Source: CAVSIS01 sp963814875
GTDB taxonomy: Bacteria; Acidobacteriota; Thermoanaerobaculia; Thermoanaerobaculales; Sulfomarinibacteraceae
Assembly: GCA_963814875.1 (NCBI GenBank)
Contig: CAWFFJ010000029.1
Span: forward strand, 1-64,000
Length of the DNA stretch: 64,000 nt
Direction: 5' to 3'
Shown here: piece by piece, positions 54,136-63,929 of the stretch
Layout of the letters: each line of letters starts with the position of its first letter
Position numbering within the stretch: position 1 is the first letter of the stretch
Program-made: the position numbers and the translations under genes
Notes under the pieces: model-generated
Seen by the model: the letters and a program-made list of their open reading frames with translations, nothing else
Databases searched by the model: none
Told to the model about the DNA's origin: nothing

Positions 54136-54719
54136 CACGCGAACCCTGGCGTCAACCTCACCCGCGTGACGAGGCGAACGACCGCACCTGGGTCACGGTC
54201 GGCCGTCTCGCCCGTCGGGTCGGGCTGTCGCGATCGACGCTGCTCTACTACGACCGCATCGGCCTGCTGACGCCGAGATCCGGCGGGCGCGGGGCCTATC
54301 GGCGATACTCCGAAGACGACGTTCGCCGGCTGGAGCAGATCCTCGAGCTGCGCGCGGCAGGGGTCCGGCTGACCGACATCAAGCGCATCCTCGACGCACC
54401 CGGTGAGGGCCTGGCGGCGGTGCTGGAGCGGCGGCTCGAGGAGCTCAACGCGGACGTCGCGCGGCTGCGCGAGCAGCAGCGCCTGATCATCGGGATCCTC
54501 AAGAGCGACCACCTGCACGCCCGGGTCGGCGTCATGAACCGGGACACCTGGGTCGCGCTGCTCGCCGCGTCCGGCTTCTCCCATGACGACATGCGCCGCT
54601 GGCACGCCGAGTTCGAGCGACTGGCACCGGAGCGGCATCGCGAGTTCCTCGAGTTTCTGTGCATCCCGGCCGACGACATCGAGCGGATCCGCGCGTGGGC
54701 GCTCGCGGGCGATGACTGA
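54132..54719 (+). CDS. MerR-family transcriptional regulator
   Basis: The 195-residue protein has the MerR winged helix (TVGRLARRVGLSRSTLLYYD, GLLTPRSGGRGAYRRYSEDD) and a coiled-coil dimer helix (AAVLERRLEELNADVARLRE). The C-terminal 60 residues form an effector domain (DMRRWHAEFERLAPERHREF) without the Cys pair of metal sensors. It probably controls its own operon by twisting the promoter spacer; the effector may be delivered by the SRPBCC protein. Confidence 0.87.
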   Translation: MTREPWRQPHPRDEANDRTWVTVGRLARRVGLSRSTLLYYDRIGLLTPRSGGRGAYRRYSEDDVRRLEQILELRAAGVRLTDIKRILDAPGEGLAAVLERRLEELNADVARLREQQRLIIGILKSDHLHARVGVMNRDTWVALLAASGFSHDDMRRWHAEFERLAPERHREFLEFLCIPADDIERIRAWALAGDD

Positions 54720-55587
54720 TCGCGGCGCCTCTCGGCGGGGCGGCGACATCGCCTGGCATGACCTGGTCGACGCCCACCGCCACGATCTCGACCTGGACGG
54801 TCTGGGACTGCACGTCATCGACCTGGGCGCCGGCCCGCCGGTGGTCATGGTCCACGGCTGGGGTGACTCGACCTACACCTGGCACCGCAACGTCGCGCAA
54901 CTCACGGCGGCCGGGCTGCGCGCCGTCCTGGTCGACCAGCCGGGCATGGGCCGCTCGTCGGCGCCGCCGCCGCCCGACGCGTTCCGGCTCGAGGGCCAGA
55001 CGCGCCACGTCCTCGCCGCCGCCGACCGCCTCGGGCTCGAGCGATTCAGGCTCATCGGACACTCGATGGGCGGCGCGATCGTCCTCGAGCTGTGCCGCGC
55101 CCATCCCGACCGCGTCGAGCGCGCCGTCGTTGTCGCGCCGATTTGCCACCACCCGCGGCGGCTGGCCTCCGCGCGACCGGGACTCCACCGAGTGGCCCGA
55201 CTCGTTCCACGCCAGCCGCTCGTCCGCTTCACCCTGCGGAAGCTGTTCGTCGACCGCACGCAGGTCGACCGGCGGCTGGTCGAGGAGTACGCCCGCGCGG
55301 CCGCCCGACCCGACTACGAGCTGAACCTCGCGCGGCTCGCGCGACGCTTCTTCTCGCCCGCCTTCGACCGCATGGTCGATAGCTACGCCGAGATCCGGAC
55401 GCCGATCATGGTGATCTGGGGCGAGCGCGACCCGTGGCTGTCGGTCCGCCGCGGCAGCATGCTCGCGGAGACGCTCCCGTCGAGCGTGCTGCACATCATC
55501 CCTGGGACCGGCCACATGCCCCACATGGAGCGGCCCGACCTGGTGAACCCCCTCCTGGTCGAACACCTCGCCGGGCACGCGCGCTGA
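54712..55587 (+). CDS. Alpha/beta hydrolase
   Basis: The 291-residue protein has the hydrolase core with oxyanion MVHGWGDS, nucleophile IGHSMGGA, acid WGERDPWLSV and a His in GTGHMPHMERP. It is most like epoxide hydrolase/lactonase or haloalkane-type hydrolases, but no halide-stabilising pair was identified, so esterase or lactonase activity is more likely. ATG 54712 overlaps the MerR stop by 8 bp; the frame extends further upstream. Confidence 0.83.
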   Translation: MTDRGASRRGGDIAWHDLVDAHRHDLDLDGLGLHVIDLGAGPPVVMVHGWGDSTYTWHRNVAQLTAAGLRAVLVDQPGMGRSSAPPPPDAFRLEGQTRHVLAAADRLGLERFRLIGHSMGGAIVLELCRAHPDRVERAVVVAPICHHPRRLASARPGLHRVARLVPRQPLVRFTLRKLFVDRTQVDRRLVEEYARAAARPDYELNLARLARRFFSPAFDRMVDSYAEIRTPIMVIWGERDPWLSVRRGSMLAETLPSSVLHIIPGTGHMPHMERPDLVNPLLVEHLAGHAR

Positions 55588-55656
55588 GCCTACGGCCATC
55601 CTGGGTTCGTGCTTGAGGCCGCCGACGCCGAGCGCCACCAAACCAGCGCCGTGCGA

Positions 55657-55662
55657 TACGAT
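55657..55662 (+). promoter_or_regulatory. -10-like TACGAT just before a kinase GTG
   Basis: TACGAT ends 9 bases before the GTG at 55672, so the mRNA could begin at or next to the start codon (leaderless). No Shine-Dalgarno is seen before either candidate start. Confidence 0.4.
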
Positions 55663-55671
55663 GAACCCGCC

Positions 55672-58350
55672 GTGATCAGCGACAATGCTGACCTCGTCGG
55701 CCGGACGCTCGGCCACTACCGCATCACCGCCAAGCTGGGCGAGGGCGGGATGGGAGAGGTCTACCGCGCTCACGACGAACGCCTCGAGCGCGACGTGGCC
55801 GTCAAGGTGCTGCCGGGCTCGGTCGCGCACAGCCCGGAGCGCCTGGCCCGCTTCGATCGCGAGGCCAAGGCCGTGGCCAAGCTCGCCCACCCGAACATCC
55901 TCGCGATCCACCACCTCGGGATCGAGGACGGCCGACCCTTCATCGTGACCGAGCTCCTGGAGGGCGAGACGCTGCGTGAGACGATCGAACGCGGCCGTCT
56001 CGCGCCCCGCAAGGTCATCTCCTTCGGCATCCAGATCGCCAACGGCCTCGCGGCCGCCCACGACAAGGGCATCGTCCATCGTGACCTCAAGCCCGACAAC
56101 ATCTTCATCACCTCCGACGGGACGGTGAAGATCCTCGACTTCGGGCTCGCCAAGCTGAGACAGCCGGAGGGCCAGGACTCATCCGGCCCCGATCTCCAGA
56201 CGCTGACCCTAGACACCCGCCCCGGAACCGTGATGGGCACCGCGGGCTACATGTCGCCGGAGCAGGTGCGCTCGCAGCCGGCGGACCATCGCAGCGACAT
56301 CTTCTCGATCGGCGTCGTGCTGTATGAGATGCTCGCCGGCACGCGACCGTTTCATGAGCAGAGCGCCGCCGAGACCATGGCCGCCATTGCCCGCGAGGAC
56401 GCGCCGAGGCTGTCGCAGATCGGCGCGCCGGTGCCCGCAGCTCTGGAGAGAGTGGTCGACCGTTGTCTCGAGAAGCGACCGGAGGACCGGTTCCAGTCGG
56501 CGCGCGACCTGGCCTTCGCGCTCGAAAGCAGCCTCGCCGACTCGGCCGTGGCCCCGATCAGCTCCATGGCGGCTCCCGTGCCCGAGCCGTCGTCGACGCA
56601 TCGCAGGAGCGTCCCCGCCTGGGCCCTCGTGCTCGCCGTCGGCGCGGCAGCCGCGCTTGTTCTCTTGGTTCTCGTCCGAGGCCTGATCCCGGGCTGGCGG
56701 ACCCACGAGACGGCGCCCGCACAGGGATCGCTGGCGGTACTCGAGTTCGCGACTGCCGGACACGACGAGGACACCCGGCTGATCAGCGCCGGCCTGGTCG
56801 AGATCCTGACCAGCAAGCTCACCGAGCTCGAGCGCTTCCGGAGGTCGCTGGCGGTGGTCCCCGCCTCAGAGGTGCGCGAGGCCGGCGTCACCAGCGCGAT
56901 GAAAGCGCGCCGCACCTTCGGCGTTTCGCTGGTGATCTCCGGCAGCGTCCAGAAGGTGGGCCCGACGATCCGCGTGACCGCCAACCTGATTGACGCCGTT
57001 GCCGGCCGCCAGCTCCGGGCCGTCGACATTGAGTCCACTGTCGACCAGCTCATGGACGTGCAGGATCAGCTCGTGCACCGCGTTGCCGAGATGCTCGAGA
57101 TCGAGCTCGACCCCGAGGTGGAGCGCATCATCAGCGCCGGAACCACCTCCCAGCCCGACGCCTACTCCCTCTACCTCGAAGGCCGCGCCCACCTCCAGGA
57201 CTTCGCCAACGCCGCCAGCCTCGAGCAGGCCGTGGCCGCGTTTCAGGGCGCGCTCCAGCGCGACCCGCAGTATGCCCTCGCCTACGCCGGCCTCGGCGAA
57301 GCCTGCTGGCGCCGCTGGAAGCTCAACCAGGACGCGGCGTCGATGGAGCTCGCCCAGAGCGCATCGCGGCGGGCGGTTGAGCTCAACGGCCTGCTGGCGC
57401 CGGGATGGGTGACCCTCGGAATGGTTCTCGACGGTACCGGGAAGCCCGAGGAGGCGGTCGCGGCCTTTCAACGCGCTCTGGCGCTGAACCCGCGCGACCC
57501 GGATGCACTGCGCGGCCTCGCCAAGGCGTACGAGTCGCTGGGCCGTGTGGCAGACGCCGAGGCCACCTACCGTTTGGCGATCAAGTCCCTCCCCGAGTAC
57601 TGGGCCAACTTCAGCCAGCTCGGTGTCTTCTACTACCGGATCGGCCGGTTGGACGAGGCCGAGAAAGCACTTGTCCGGGCGACCGAGCTCGCGCCTGAGA
57701 ACGCCCGCGCGACCAGCAACCTCGGCGGCGTCTACTACGCGATGGGGCGAATCAACGACGCGGTCGCCGCCTTTCGACGCGCGGCCGCCATCGAGCCGAG
57801 CTACAGGGTGTTCTCAAACCTGGCCACGGTCCAGTACACCCAGGGGGACTACGCCGGCGCCGCCCACGCCTTCGAACAGGCCCTGGCTCTTCGGGACACC
57901 GACTACCGGATCTGGCGCAACCTTGCGTCCGCCTATGTGTGGGCTCCCGGCCTCAAGGACAAGGCGCCGGCAGCGTACCGCAAAGCGGCCGAGCTGGCCG
58001 AGAAGCAGCGCCAGGTCAACCCCCGCGATCCCGAGGTCCTGCTCAACCTGGGCGACTGCTACGTCGCCCTCGGCCGCACCGCCGAGGGGCTCGACCTGGT
58101 CGCAGAAGCGCTCAAGCTGGCACCGGACGACATGGACGACAAGCTCTTTGCAGCCAATATTTTCGAGGATGCTGGTCAGCGCGACCGGGCGCTGGAGCTG
58201 GTGTCCGAAATGCTGCAGCATGGGTTCGGGCTCGATCAGATCGACAGCACGCCAGGACTCGCGAAGCTGCGCGCGGATCCGCGCTTTAAGGCTCTGGTGA
58301 CCACGGCAGAGCATCAAACGGCGCACTCGGCAGCCTCGGTCGGAGACTGA
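55672..58350 (+). CDS. Membrane Ser/Thr protein kinase with TPR tail
   Basis: The 892-residue protein has an N-terminal Hanks-type kinase (GEGGMGEVYRAH P-loop, VAVKVL Lys, VHRDLKPDNI catalytic loop, LDFGLAKL, APE-like SPEQVRS), one membrane helix (VPAWALVLAVGAAAALVLLV), a periplasmic or extracellular TolB-like stretch (LISAGLVEILTSKLTELERF) and a C-terminal TPR array (PEEAVAAFQRALALNPRDPD, DEAEKALVRATELAPENA). This kinase-TolB-TPR order is common in Acidobacteria. GTG 55672 starts close to the kinase fold, beside the -10 box; the frame is open to GTG 55609. It senses an outside signal through the TPR part; targets unknown. Confidence 0.88.
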   Translation: MISDNADLVGRTLGHYRITAKLGEGGMGEVYRAHDERLERDVAVKVLPGSVAHSPERLARFDREAKAVAKLAHPNILAIHHLGIEDGRPFIVTELLEGETLRETIERGRLAPRKVISFGIQIANGLAAAHDKGIVHRDLKPDNIFITSDGTVKILDFGLAKLRQPEGQDSSGPDLQTLTLDTRPGTVMGTAGYMSPEQVRSQPADHRSDIFSIGVVLYEMLAGTRPFHEQSAAETMAAIAREDAPRLSQIGAPVPAALERVVDRCLEKRPEDRFQSARDLAFALESSLADSAVAPISSMAAPVPEPSSTHRRSVPAWALVLAVGAAAALVLLVLVRGLIPGWRTHETAPAQGSLAVLEFATAGHDEDTRLISAGLVEILTSKLTELERFRRSLAVVPASEVREAGVTSAMKARRTFGVSLVISGSVQKVGPTIRVTANLIDAVAGRQLRAVDIESTVDQLMDVQDQLVHRVAEMLEIELDPEVERIISAGTTSQPDAYSLYLEGRAHLQDFANAASLEQAVAAFQGALQRDPQYALAYAGLGEACWRRWKLNQDAASMELAQSASRRAVELNGLLAPGWVTLGMVLDGTGKPEEAVAAFQRALALNPRDPDALRGLAKAYESLGRVADAEATYRLAIKSLPEYWANFSQLGVFYYRIGRLDEAEKALVRATELAPENARATSNLGGVYYAMGRINDAVAAFRRAAAIEPSYRVFSNLATVQYTQGDYAGAAHAFEQALALRDTDYRIWRNLASAYVWAPGLKDKAPAAYRKAAELAEKQRQVNPRDPEVLLNLGDCYVALGRTAEGLDLVAEALKLAPDDMDDKLFAANIFEDAGQRDRALELVSEMLQHGFGLDQIDSTPGLAKLRADPRFKALVTTAEHQTAHSAASVGD

Positions 58351-58405
58351 CGACGCGGCAATGCGATGGTCGGGCGAGGCCGAGGTTGGTGTGAGAGACT
58401 GATCC

Positions 58406-58612
58406 ATGCCTTCTCCGGGAGTACTCTTCATCTGGCTCATCGCCGGGATCTTCGGCATGGCGTACTTCGTCTACGGCAAGCGCGCGCAGCGGCCGGTCTT
58501 CCTCCTCGCCGGCATCGGCCTGTGCGTCTACCCCTACCTGGTCAGCGGCGTGCTCTTGGGGCTGCTCGTCGGCGCGCTGATCGCTGCCGCACCGTTCCTG
58601 ATCCGCGACTGA
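58406..58612 (+). CDS. Small two-helix membrane protein
   Basis: The 68-residue protein has two or three membrane segments (VLFIWLIAGIFGMAYFVYGK and YLVSGVLLGLLVGALIAAAP). There is no charged catalytic region. Similar small proteins occur widely and are annotated as hypothetical or amino-acid-transport-related. It follows the kinase by 55 bp on the same strand. Confidence 0.7.
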   Translation: MPSPGVLFIWLIAGIFGMAYFVYGKRAQRPVFLLAGIGLCVYPYLVSGVLLGLLVGALIAAAPFLIRD

Positions 58613-58737
58613 GCGACATGGGCCGTTCCCTCACTCGTGGCCCGACCTGAAATCCCCTTACGGCTTCACATCGCGTGCGCGTCTTCCGGCTCCTCGAACT
58701 GACTCGGGTCATGAGGTCGTGATACGTGGCGAACCCC

Positions 58738-61700
58738 CTACTCTGCGGCGAGGATCGTCGTTGGGTCGTTGGTCAGGTTGTCCACCACCGAGGCGCACGC
58801 CACCACGCCCGAGCCCGAGGTGACGGTCACCCTCGCATAGCCCGAAGCGAGGTCAGTCTGGCCCGCCTTGGTGAAGAAAGGCCTGTTCTCCTGCTTCCAC
58901 TCACCCGCGGCCAGCTGCACGGTGTAGTTGGCAAGGCGTGCCCCGGCGCCGTCGTAGAGCTGGACCAGGGCGGCGGCCGCCGACGAGCCGATGTTGGTGA
59001 GCAGGATGTTGCTGCGGTAGGAGGTGTTCTCGGTGAGCTGCGGCAGGTACGCCGACTGACCGGCTGCCAGCCCCTGCGACGCCTCGAGCCCGGGCAGGTT
59101 CTGTCCGAGCGAACCGGAAGAGGACTGATTGTAGGTTCGCGAGCTGACGATCACGCCGGGTCCGGCCTCGACCCTCAGCGCTCCCGACCCGCTGGCGCCG
59201 AGCAGCCCGACGATATCCTCCAGGATGAGCTGGCCGCCCGCCGCCGCCGTGCCGCTGCTCGCGGTCTCGTTGCCGCCGGCGATGAAGTGGAGGTTGTACG
59301 AGGACGGCTGGCTGCCGGTGTTCAGGATGCCCAGGTCGGTCCGCCACTGGCTGCCGAGCGCTCCCGCGGCGTGGCTCGCGACCGGCAACCAGCGCGACGC
59401 CGAACCTGCGGGGGCGACGACCATCGTCTGGGTGGTCGGATCGTTGGTGAGGTTGTCCACCACCGACGCCAGCGCCAGCACCCCGGCGCCCGCGGTCACT
59501 CGTACCGTTGCGGAGCCGGCGGCGAGGTTGTCCCGACCGGCCTTGGTGAAGAACGGTCGGTTCTCCTGCCGCCACTCGCCGGGGTTGAGGGTCACGGTGT
59601 ACTGGGCGAGTGTCGCGCCCCCGGCGTCGTGGAGCTCCACTATCGCAGTCGCCGGCGCCGCGCTCGCGTTGGTGAGCAGGATGTTGCTTCGGTAGGCGGA
59701 GCTCTCGGTCAGCTGGGGCAGGTAGGCCAGCTGTCCCGTCGCCAGGCCCTCGCTGGCGAGTGAGCCGGGCACGTTCTGGCCAAAGGTGCCTTCCGCCGAC
59801 TGGTTGTAGATCCGGGAGCTGACCTTGATCGGCCGGTCCGAGCGCACCTCGAGCGCTCCGGACCCGCTGTCCCCGAGCTGGTCGACGACATCGGTCAGGA
59901 TCGCCTGACTCAGCGCCGGCACGGAGTCGCCGGCGACGACTAGGTCCTGACCGCGATGAAAGCGGAGCTCGTAGGCGGCCTCGTTGGTGTCGGTGTTCAG
60001 AAGCGCGAGGTCGGTGCGCCACTCGCTCCCCGCCACACCTGCCGCGTGGCTCGCCACCGGCACCCACATTGCGTACGGCAGAGCTGCGGGCGTGCGGACG
60101 CACTGCGACGGCGTGATCGACCCGTTGCCGCACAGGTTGTAGGTCTCCACGGAGTAGCAGTACAGGACCTGAGGCTTGAGCTCGGTGTCGGTATGAGTGA
60201 GGCCGCTGCCCTCGACGATCGGCGCCGACGCCGCCGGCCACTCCGAACGGTACAGCCGGTAGCCGGTGGCGCCAGGGACCGCGGTCCAGCTCAGGCGAAT
60301 GATGCCCGACGCGATCACGGTCGCGGTGAGGGTCGGCACGCCTAAGATGGGCTCACAGCCCACGCTGACCGTCTGGCTGCGGGCGCTCGACCCGTGCGAG
60401 TTGGTGACCGTCAGGGTGACGGTCCTGGCCCCGGCCGAGGCATAGACGTGGACCGGGTTCTGGGTCGTGCTGGTCTCGCCGTCCCCAAACGCCCAGCTCC
60501 ACGACGTCGGCCCCCCTGTCGAGGTGTCGGTGAACTGCACCGCCTGACCGACGTCGGGGACGCTGGGCGACCAGGTAAAGGCGGCAACCGGCTCGTCCCC
60601 GGTCGAGGTCGCGATGATCGCAATGAACGCGTCGATGCTGCCGGCCCACGAGCCCTGTACGGGCGTGCCGACCAGGGGGAAGTCGGCCGACTTGGTCATT
60701 CCGCCGAGGACCAGGCCGCCGTTGCCGTCGATGGCGACCGCCACGCCCCCGTCGTAGCCGGTGCCTCCCAGGAAGCTCGAGAACGTGAGCGCCGACCCCG
60801 AGGGGTTCAGGGTGCTGAGAAACGCATCGTGGCTGCCACCGCCGTACGCTCCCTGGACCGGCGTCCCGGCGACGGGAAAGTCGCTCGACGTGGTGGGTCC
60901 GGTGAGGTGAACGCTCCCCGCGGCGTCGACCGTCATCCCACTCACCCAGTCGTAGCCGCTGCCGCCCAGATAGGTCGAGTACACCAACGAGCTGCCCGCA
61001 GGGTTGAGCTTGGCTGCGAAGCCGTCGGTCCCGCCGCGGAAGTCTCCCTGCACGGGAGTGCCGGCGGTCGGGAAATCCGTTGACTCGGTCTCGCCGCCGA
61101 CCACCAGGTTGCCACCCGCGTCGAGCGCCACGGCATAGGCGACGTCGTTGGCCGTACCACCGAGGAAGGTGGAGAACAGCAACGTGCTCCCGGCGGTACT
61201 CAACCGCAGGGCATAGGCATCGCCCGCCCCGCCGTACGCGCCCTGCACGGGGCTGCCGGCGACAGGAAAATCGGCAGACGCCGTCGCGCCGACGACGTAG
61301 ACGCTGCCGTCGGCCCCGAGCCTCAGGTCCTGGACGTCGTCGTTCCCGCTGCCGCCCACGTAGGTGGAGTAGACCAGCGTGGAACCAGTGGCGCTCAATC
61401 TGGCGACGAAACCATCGTACGCCCCATGGTGGAGAGCCTGGAACGCCGAGCCGGCGATGGGAAAGTCGTTCGAGACCACGTCCCCGCCGACTACCGCCTC
61501 ACCCCCGGGGGTCACGGCGATGGCCCGAGCCCCCTCGGAGTCGGTCCCGCCGAGATAGGTCGAGTAGACGAGCGCGGAGCCAGTGGGCGAGAGCTTGGTG
61601 ACGAACACGTCGAAGTTGCCCTGGCGCACGCCCTGGAACGGCGTGCCGGCAACGGGAAAGTCGTCCGATGCCGTCTCGCCGGTGACGTACGCATTGCCGG

Positions 61701-62802
61701 CAGCGTCAAGGGCAACCGCAAAGGCGTCGTCCTGCTCGCTTCCACCCAGGTAGGTCGAGTAGACGAGCTCGGTTCCCGACGCGTTGAACTTCGCGACCCA
61801 CGCGTCGTACGAACCGCCGAGGGTTGTCTTCTGGGGGTTCCCAGCCACCGGGAAGTCGACCGAGCCCGTCTCCCCGACCAGCACCACGCTGCCGTCGGTG
61901 TGCATCGCCATGGCCCAGAGGTACTCCGCGGCGCTGCCGCCAAGGTAGCTGCTATACGAGAGCACCGGGTCGATCACCAGCGAGCGGTCACGATCGTAGT
62001 CCCCGACCTCGAACCCCACCCGGTGCGGCCCCTCGAGCACGAAGCGACCCGCGACCGCCCGGCGCCCGCCACCGAGCTCCTGGTACACGACCGGCGCGTG
62101 GTGGCGGACCTCGCCGCCGGCGAGGTCCAGCACCAGGTCGCCGTTGTCGGCGATCCGGAGCGAGGTCGCACCGCTGTACTCGATCCGGATGGCGTGGGGA
62201 TCGGCGCCGGGCGCGACCACGAAATCGTACTCGAGCTGCCCCTCGCGCCCGTAGTAGACGAGGTCGATCCCCGGATAGACCGCCGCGTAGCGGACCTTCC
62301 CGTAGTGCGTCACCCCGGTGCGCCACCTGGCGGGGTCGTTGCCGATGAAGTAGTTGGAGATGCCGCCGAGCGGATCCTCGCCGGTGAGGCGCGGAGCCGG
62401 CCGGTCACCCACCAGCCGCATGTTCAGGACCTGCCCGGTTCCTTCAGGATGCCGAAGCGTCAGCACCGCCTCGTGCGCGGAAAGGTACAGCGCGGAGCCC
62501 GCACCACGCGCGAGGTAGCGGACGCTCGCGCCGGCCTGCCCGACGTTCTCCTCGAACGCGAGTGGTAGCGCCCGCGCCTTTGGATGAGGGACTGTGTCCA
62601 TCGCAGCCGGCACAAGGCCTACGACTGCGGTGCTTGGGGATCGACCGGCCTCGGCCGCCCGTGAAGCAACGATCTCAACGGGCGTGCTTTCCGGCTGGAG
62701 CGGACGGCTGGCTCCTGCGAGCGCGTGGAAAGCGGTTCCGGATGCGAAGGCGGCGATCGCAATTGGCAGCGCAGTCTTGGCGAGGCGGCGTGCATTTCGC
62801 AT
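58738..62802 (-). CDS. Large exported SBBP/PKD repeat surface protein
   Basis: The 1354-residue product has a signal peptide (LAKTALPIAIAAFASGTAFH), an N-terminal DUF7948-type region (NYFIGNDPARWRTGVTHYGK), seven SBBP beta-propeller repeats (YSTYLGG or FSTFLGG type, each about 65 residues with DFPVAGTP linkers), a PKD domain (PVAAFTWSPSVPDVGQAV, SWAFGDGETSTTQNPVHVYA), a fibronectin-III-like domain (IIRLSWTAVPGATGYRLYRS) and two copies of a roughly 190-220-residue C-terminal unit that begins W-V/L-PVASHAAG. It is likely a secreted adhesion or polymer-binding protein. ATG 62802 has GGGAGG upstream. No sorting tag such as PEP-CTERM is visible. Confidence 0.87.
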   Translation of the reverse strand: MRNARRLAKTALPIAIAAFASGTAFHALAGASRPLQPESTPVEIVASRAAEAGRSPSTAVVGLVPAAMDTVPHPKARALPLAFEENVGQAGASVRYLARGAGSALYLSAHEAVLTLRHPEGTGQVLNMRLVGDRPAPRLTGEDPLGGISNYFIGNDPARWRTGVTHYGKVRYAAVYPGIDLVYYGREGQLEYDFVVAPGADPHAIRIEYSGATSLRIADNGDLVLDLAGGEVRHHAPVVYQELGGGRRAVAGRFVLEGPHRVGFEVGDYDRDRSLVIDPVLSYSSYLGGSAAEYLWAMAMHTDGSVVLVGETGSVDFPVAGNPQKTTLGGSYDAWVAKFNASGTELVYSTYLGGSEQDDAFAVALDAAGNAYVTGETASDDFPVAGTPFQGVRQGNFDVFVTKLSPTGSALVYSTYLGGTDSEGARAIAVTPGGEAVVGGDVVSNDFPIAGSAFQALHHGAYDGFVARLSATGSTLVYSTYVGGSGNDDVQDLRLGADGSVYVVGATASADFPVAGSPVQGAYGGAGDAYALRLSTAGSTLLFSTFLGGTANDVAYAVALDAGGNLVVGGETESTDFPTAGTPVQGDFRGGTDGFAAKLNPAGSSLVYSTYLGGSGYDWVSGMTVDAAGSVHLTGPTTSSDFPVAGTPVQGAYGGGSHDAFLSTLNPSGSALTFSSFLGGTGYDGGVAVAIDGNGGLVLGGMTKSADFPLVGTPVQGSWAGSIDAFIAIIATSTGDEPVAAFTWSPSVPDVGQAVQFTDTSTGGPTSWSWAFGDGETSTTQNPVHVYASAGARTVTLTVTNSHGSSARSQTVSVGCEPILGVPTLTATVIASGIIRLSWTAVPGATGYRLYRSEWPAASAPIVEGSGLTHTDTELKPQVLYCYSVETYNLCGNGSITPSQCVRTPAALPYAMWVPVASHAAGVAGSEWRTDLALLNTDTNEAAYELRFHRGQDLVVAGDSVPALSQAILTDVVDQLGDSGSGALEVRSDRPIKVSSRIYNQSAEGTFGQNVPGSLASEGLATGQLAYLPQLTESSAYRSNILLTNASAAPATAIVELHDAGGATLAQYTVTLNPGEWRQENRPFFTKAGRDNLAAGSATVRVTAGAGVLALASVVDNLTNDPTTQTMVVAPAGSASRWLPVASHAAGALGSQWRTDLGILNTGSQPSSYNLHFIAGGNETASSGTAAAGGQLILEDIVGLLGASGSGALRVEAGPGVIVSSRTYNQSSSGSLGQNLPGLEASQGLAAGQSAYLPQLTENTSYRSNILLTNIGSSAAAALVQLYDGAGARLANYTVQLAAGEWKQENRPFFTKAGQTDLASGYARVTVTSGSGVVACASVVDNLTNDPTTILAAE
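58741..60075 (-). repeat. Internal tandem duplication encoding the C-terminal units
   Basis: Two segments of about 660-680 bp within the SBBP gene (about 59397-60075 and 58741-59396) encode related 220-residue units. Shared landmarks are WVPVASHAAG/WLPVASHAAG, SEWRTDLALLNT/SQWRTDLGILNT, YRSNILLTN in both, LAYLPQLTESS/SAYLPQLTENT and FFTKAG near the end. The units have diverged at many positions, so the duplication is old. Confidence 0.75.
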
Positions 62803-63033
62803 GGTGATACCTCCCTTGAGCACGGCGGATCTCGATTCGAGCATCCGATTTTCTGTGCTTCAGGGGAATGCACGGACGCGACAAAACCGTGCATGAACGC
62901 GCCAATCGACCCGGCTCGGGGCGACGAATCACCCAGGTGGCGGGAGTGTGCACAGCAGCAGTAGGCAGGGCACAGGCCCAGGCGAGCGTTGACGCTGGTG
63001 CGGCGTCTTACGGGGGCCTGTGCCCGCAGACTG

Positions 63034-63894
63034 CTACGGTCCCCTGCCTTCGAGCCAGTCGCCGGCGTCGAACATCTCGTCCCAGTACCGCCAGGTACCG
63101 TCCTCGCGCTTCATCTGCGCCTCACCGTGGAGCTGGCCCCAGGACTCCTCGCCCCGGATGACGAGGGTCGCCCAATCGCCGCTGGTGAAGGCGCGCACGA
63201 TGGTCACCTCTGCCGGATGGTCCTTGCTCAGGTACGCCATGAAGTCGCCGCCCTTGGCCTTGCCCGCGGTGAACCGCTCGCGGTCCTCGGCGGTCACCAG
63301 CGCCAGTACCGCCGCCTCGTCTCCGGCGCCAAGGGACTTGTGATAGGCACGATAGGCCTTCCCGGGCTCGCCGCCGTCCTTGGCGATCTCCTGACCCGGA
63401 AAGCGCGGCGCGATCGGCACGTCGAAGGTGGCGTCATAGGTCGTGTCGTCGTCCTTGACCTTGACGCTGCCGCCGATGCGGCCGCCGCTGACCTTGACCG
63501 TCGACACCGCATGCGACGTCGAACAGAAGCCGCACCCCTGGCCCGGCCCGAAGTACCAGCTCGCACCGACGAACTTCCCGTCCTTGCGGAAGTGGAGGTA
63601 GACGACGGCGGTCTCGTCGTCGGCGAACCTGGTGTCAATAAAGGCCTCGCGATCCCAGAAGCGGTCAACGGCGTCGGCGCGGAAGCCCGCATTGGAGATC
63701 GCGACCTTGATGCCCTCCTCGTTGTCGAGGCCAACCCGCGACGGAAACGCATAGGCGCCGCCGAGATCGAACGAACCGCCTTTGTAGTCGAAGTGGCCCG
63801 ACGCCTGCGGCTTCTCGCCTGCTGTCGCGGGCAGCCCGGCAGCCAGAACGAGGACGTAGCTCAACCACCACGCCGAACCAGAAAGACGACGCAT
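63034..63894 (-). CDS. Secreted protein of unknown function
   Basis: From ATG 63894 the 286-residue product has a signal peptide (SWWLS... VLVLAAGLPATAG region) and a soluble mature part with beta-strand patterns (GHFDYKGGSFDLGGAYAFPS, EEGIKVAISNAG) and a Cys pair in GQGCGFCSTSH. I recognise no named family. The frame extends to an ATG at 63924, but that lies between the -10 box and the likely transcription start, so 63894 (with GGGAGGATC upstream) is preferred. It is divergently placed from the window edge and converges on nothing here. Confidence 0.75.
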   Translation of the reverse strand: MRRLSGSAWWLSYVLVLAAGLPATAGEKPQASGHFDYKGGSFDLGGAYAFPSRVGLDNEEGIKVAISNAGFRADAVDRFWDREAFIDTRFADDETAVVYLHFRKDGKFVGASWYFGPGQGCGFCSTSHAVSTVKVSGGRIGGSVKVKDDDTTYDATFDVPIAPRFPGQEIAKDGGEPGKAYRAYHKSLGAGDEAAVLALVTAEDRERFTAGKAKGGDFMAYLSKDHPAEVTIVRAFTSGDWATLVIRGEESWGQLHGEAQMKREDGTWRYWDEMFDAGDWLEGRGP

Positions 63895-63929
63895 CGCAGT
63901 GATCCTCCCTTCTAACTGAGACATGATTT

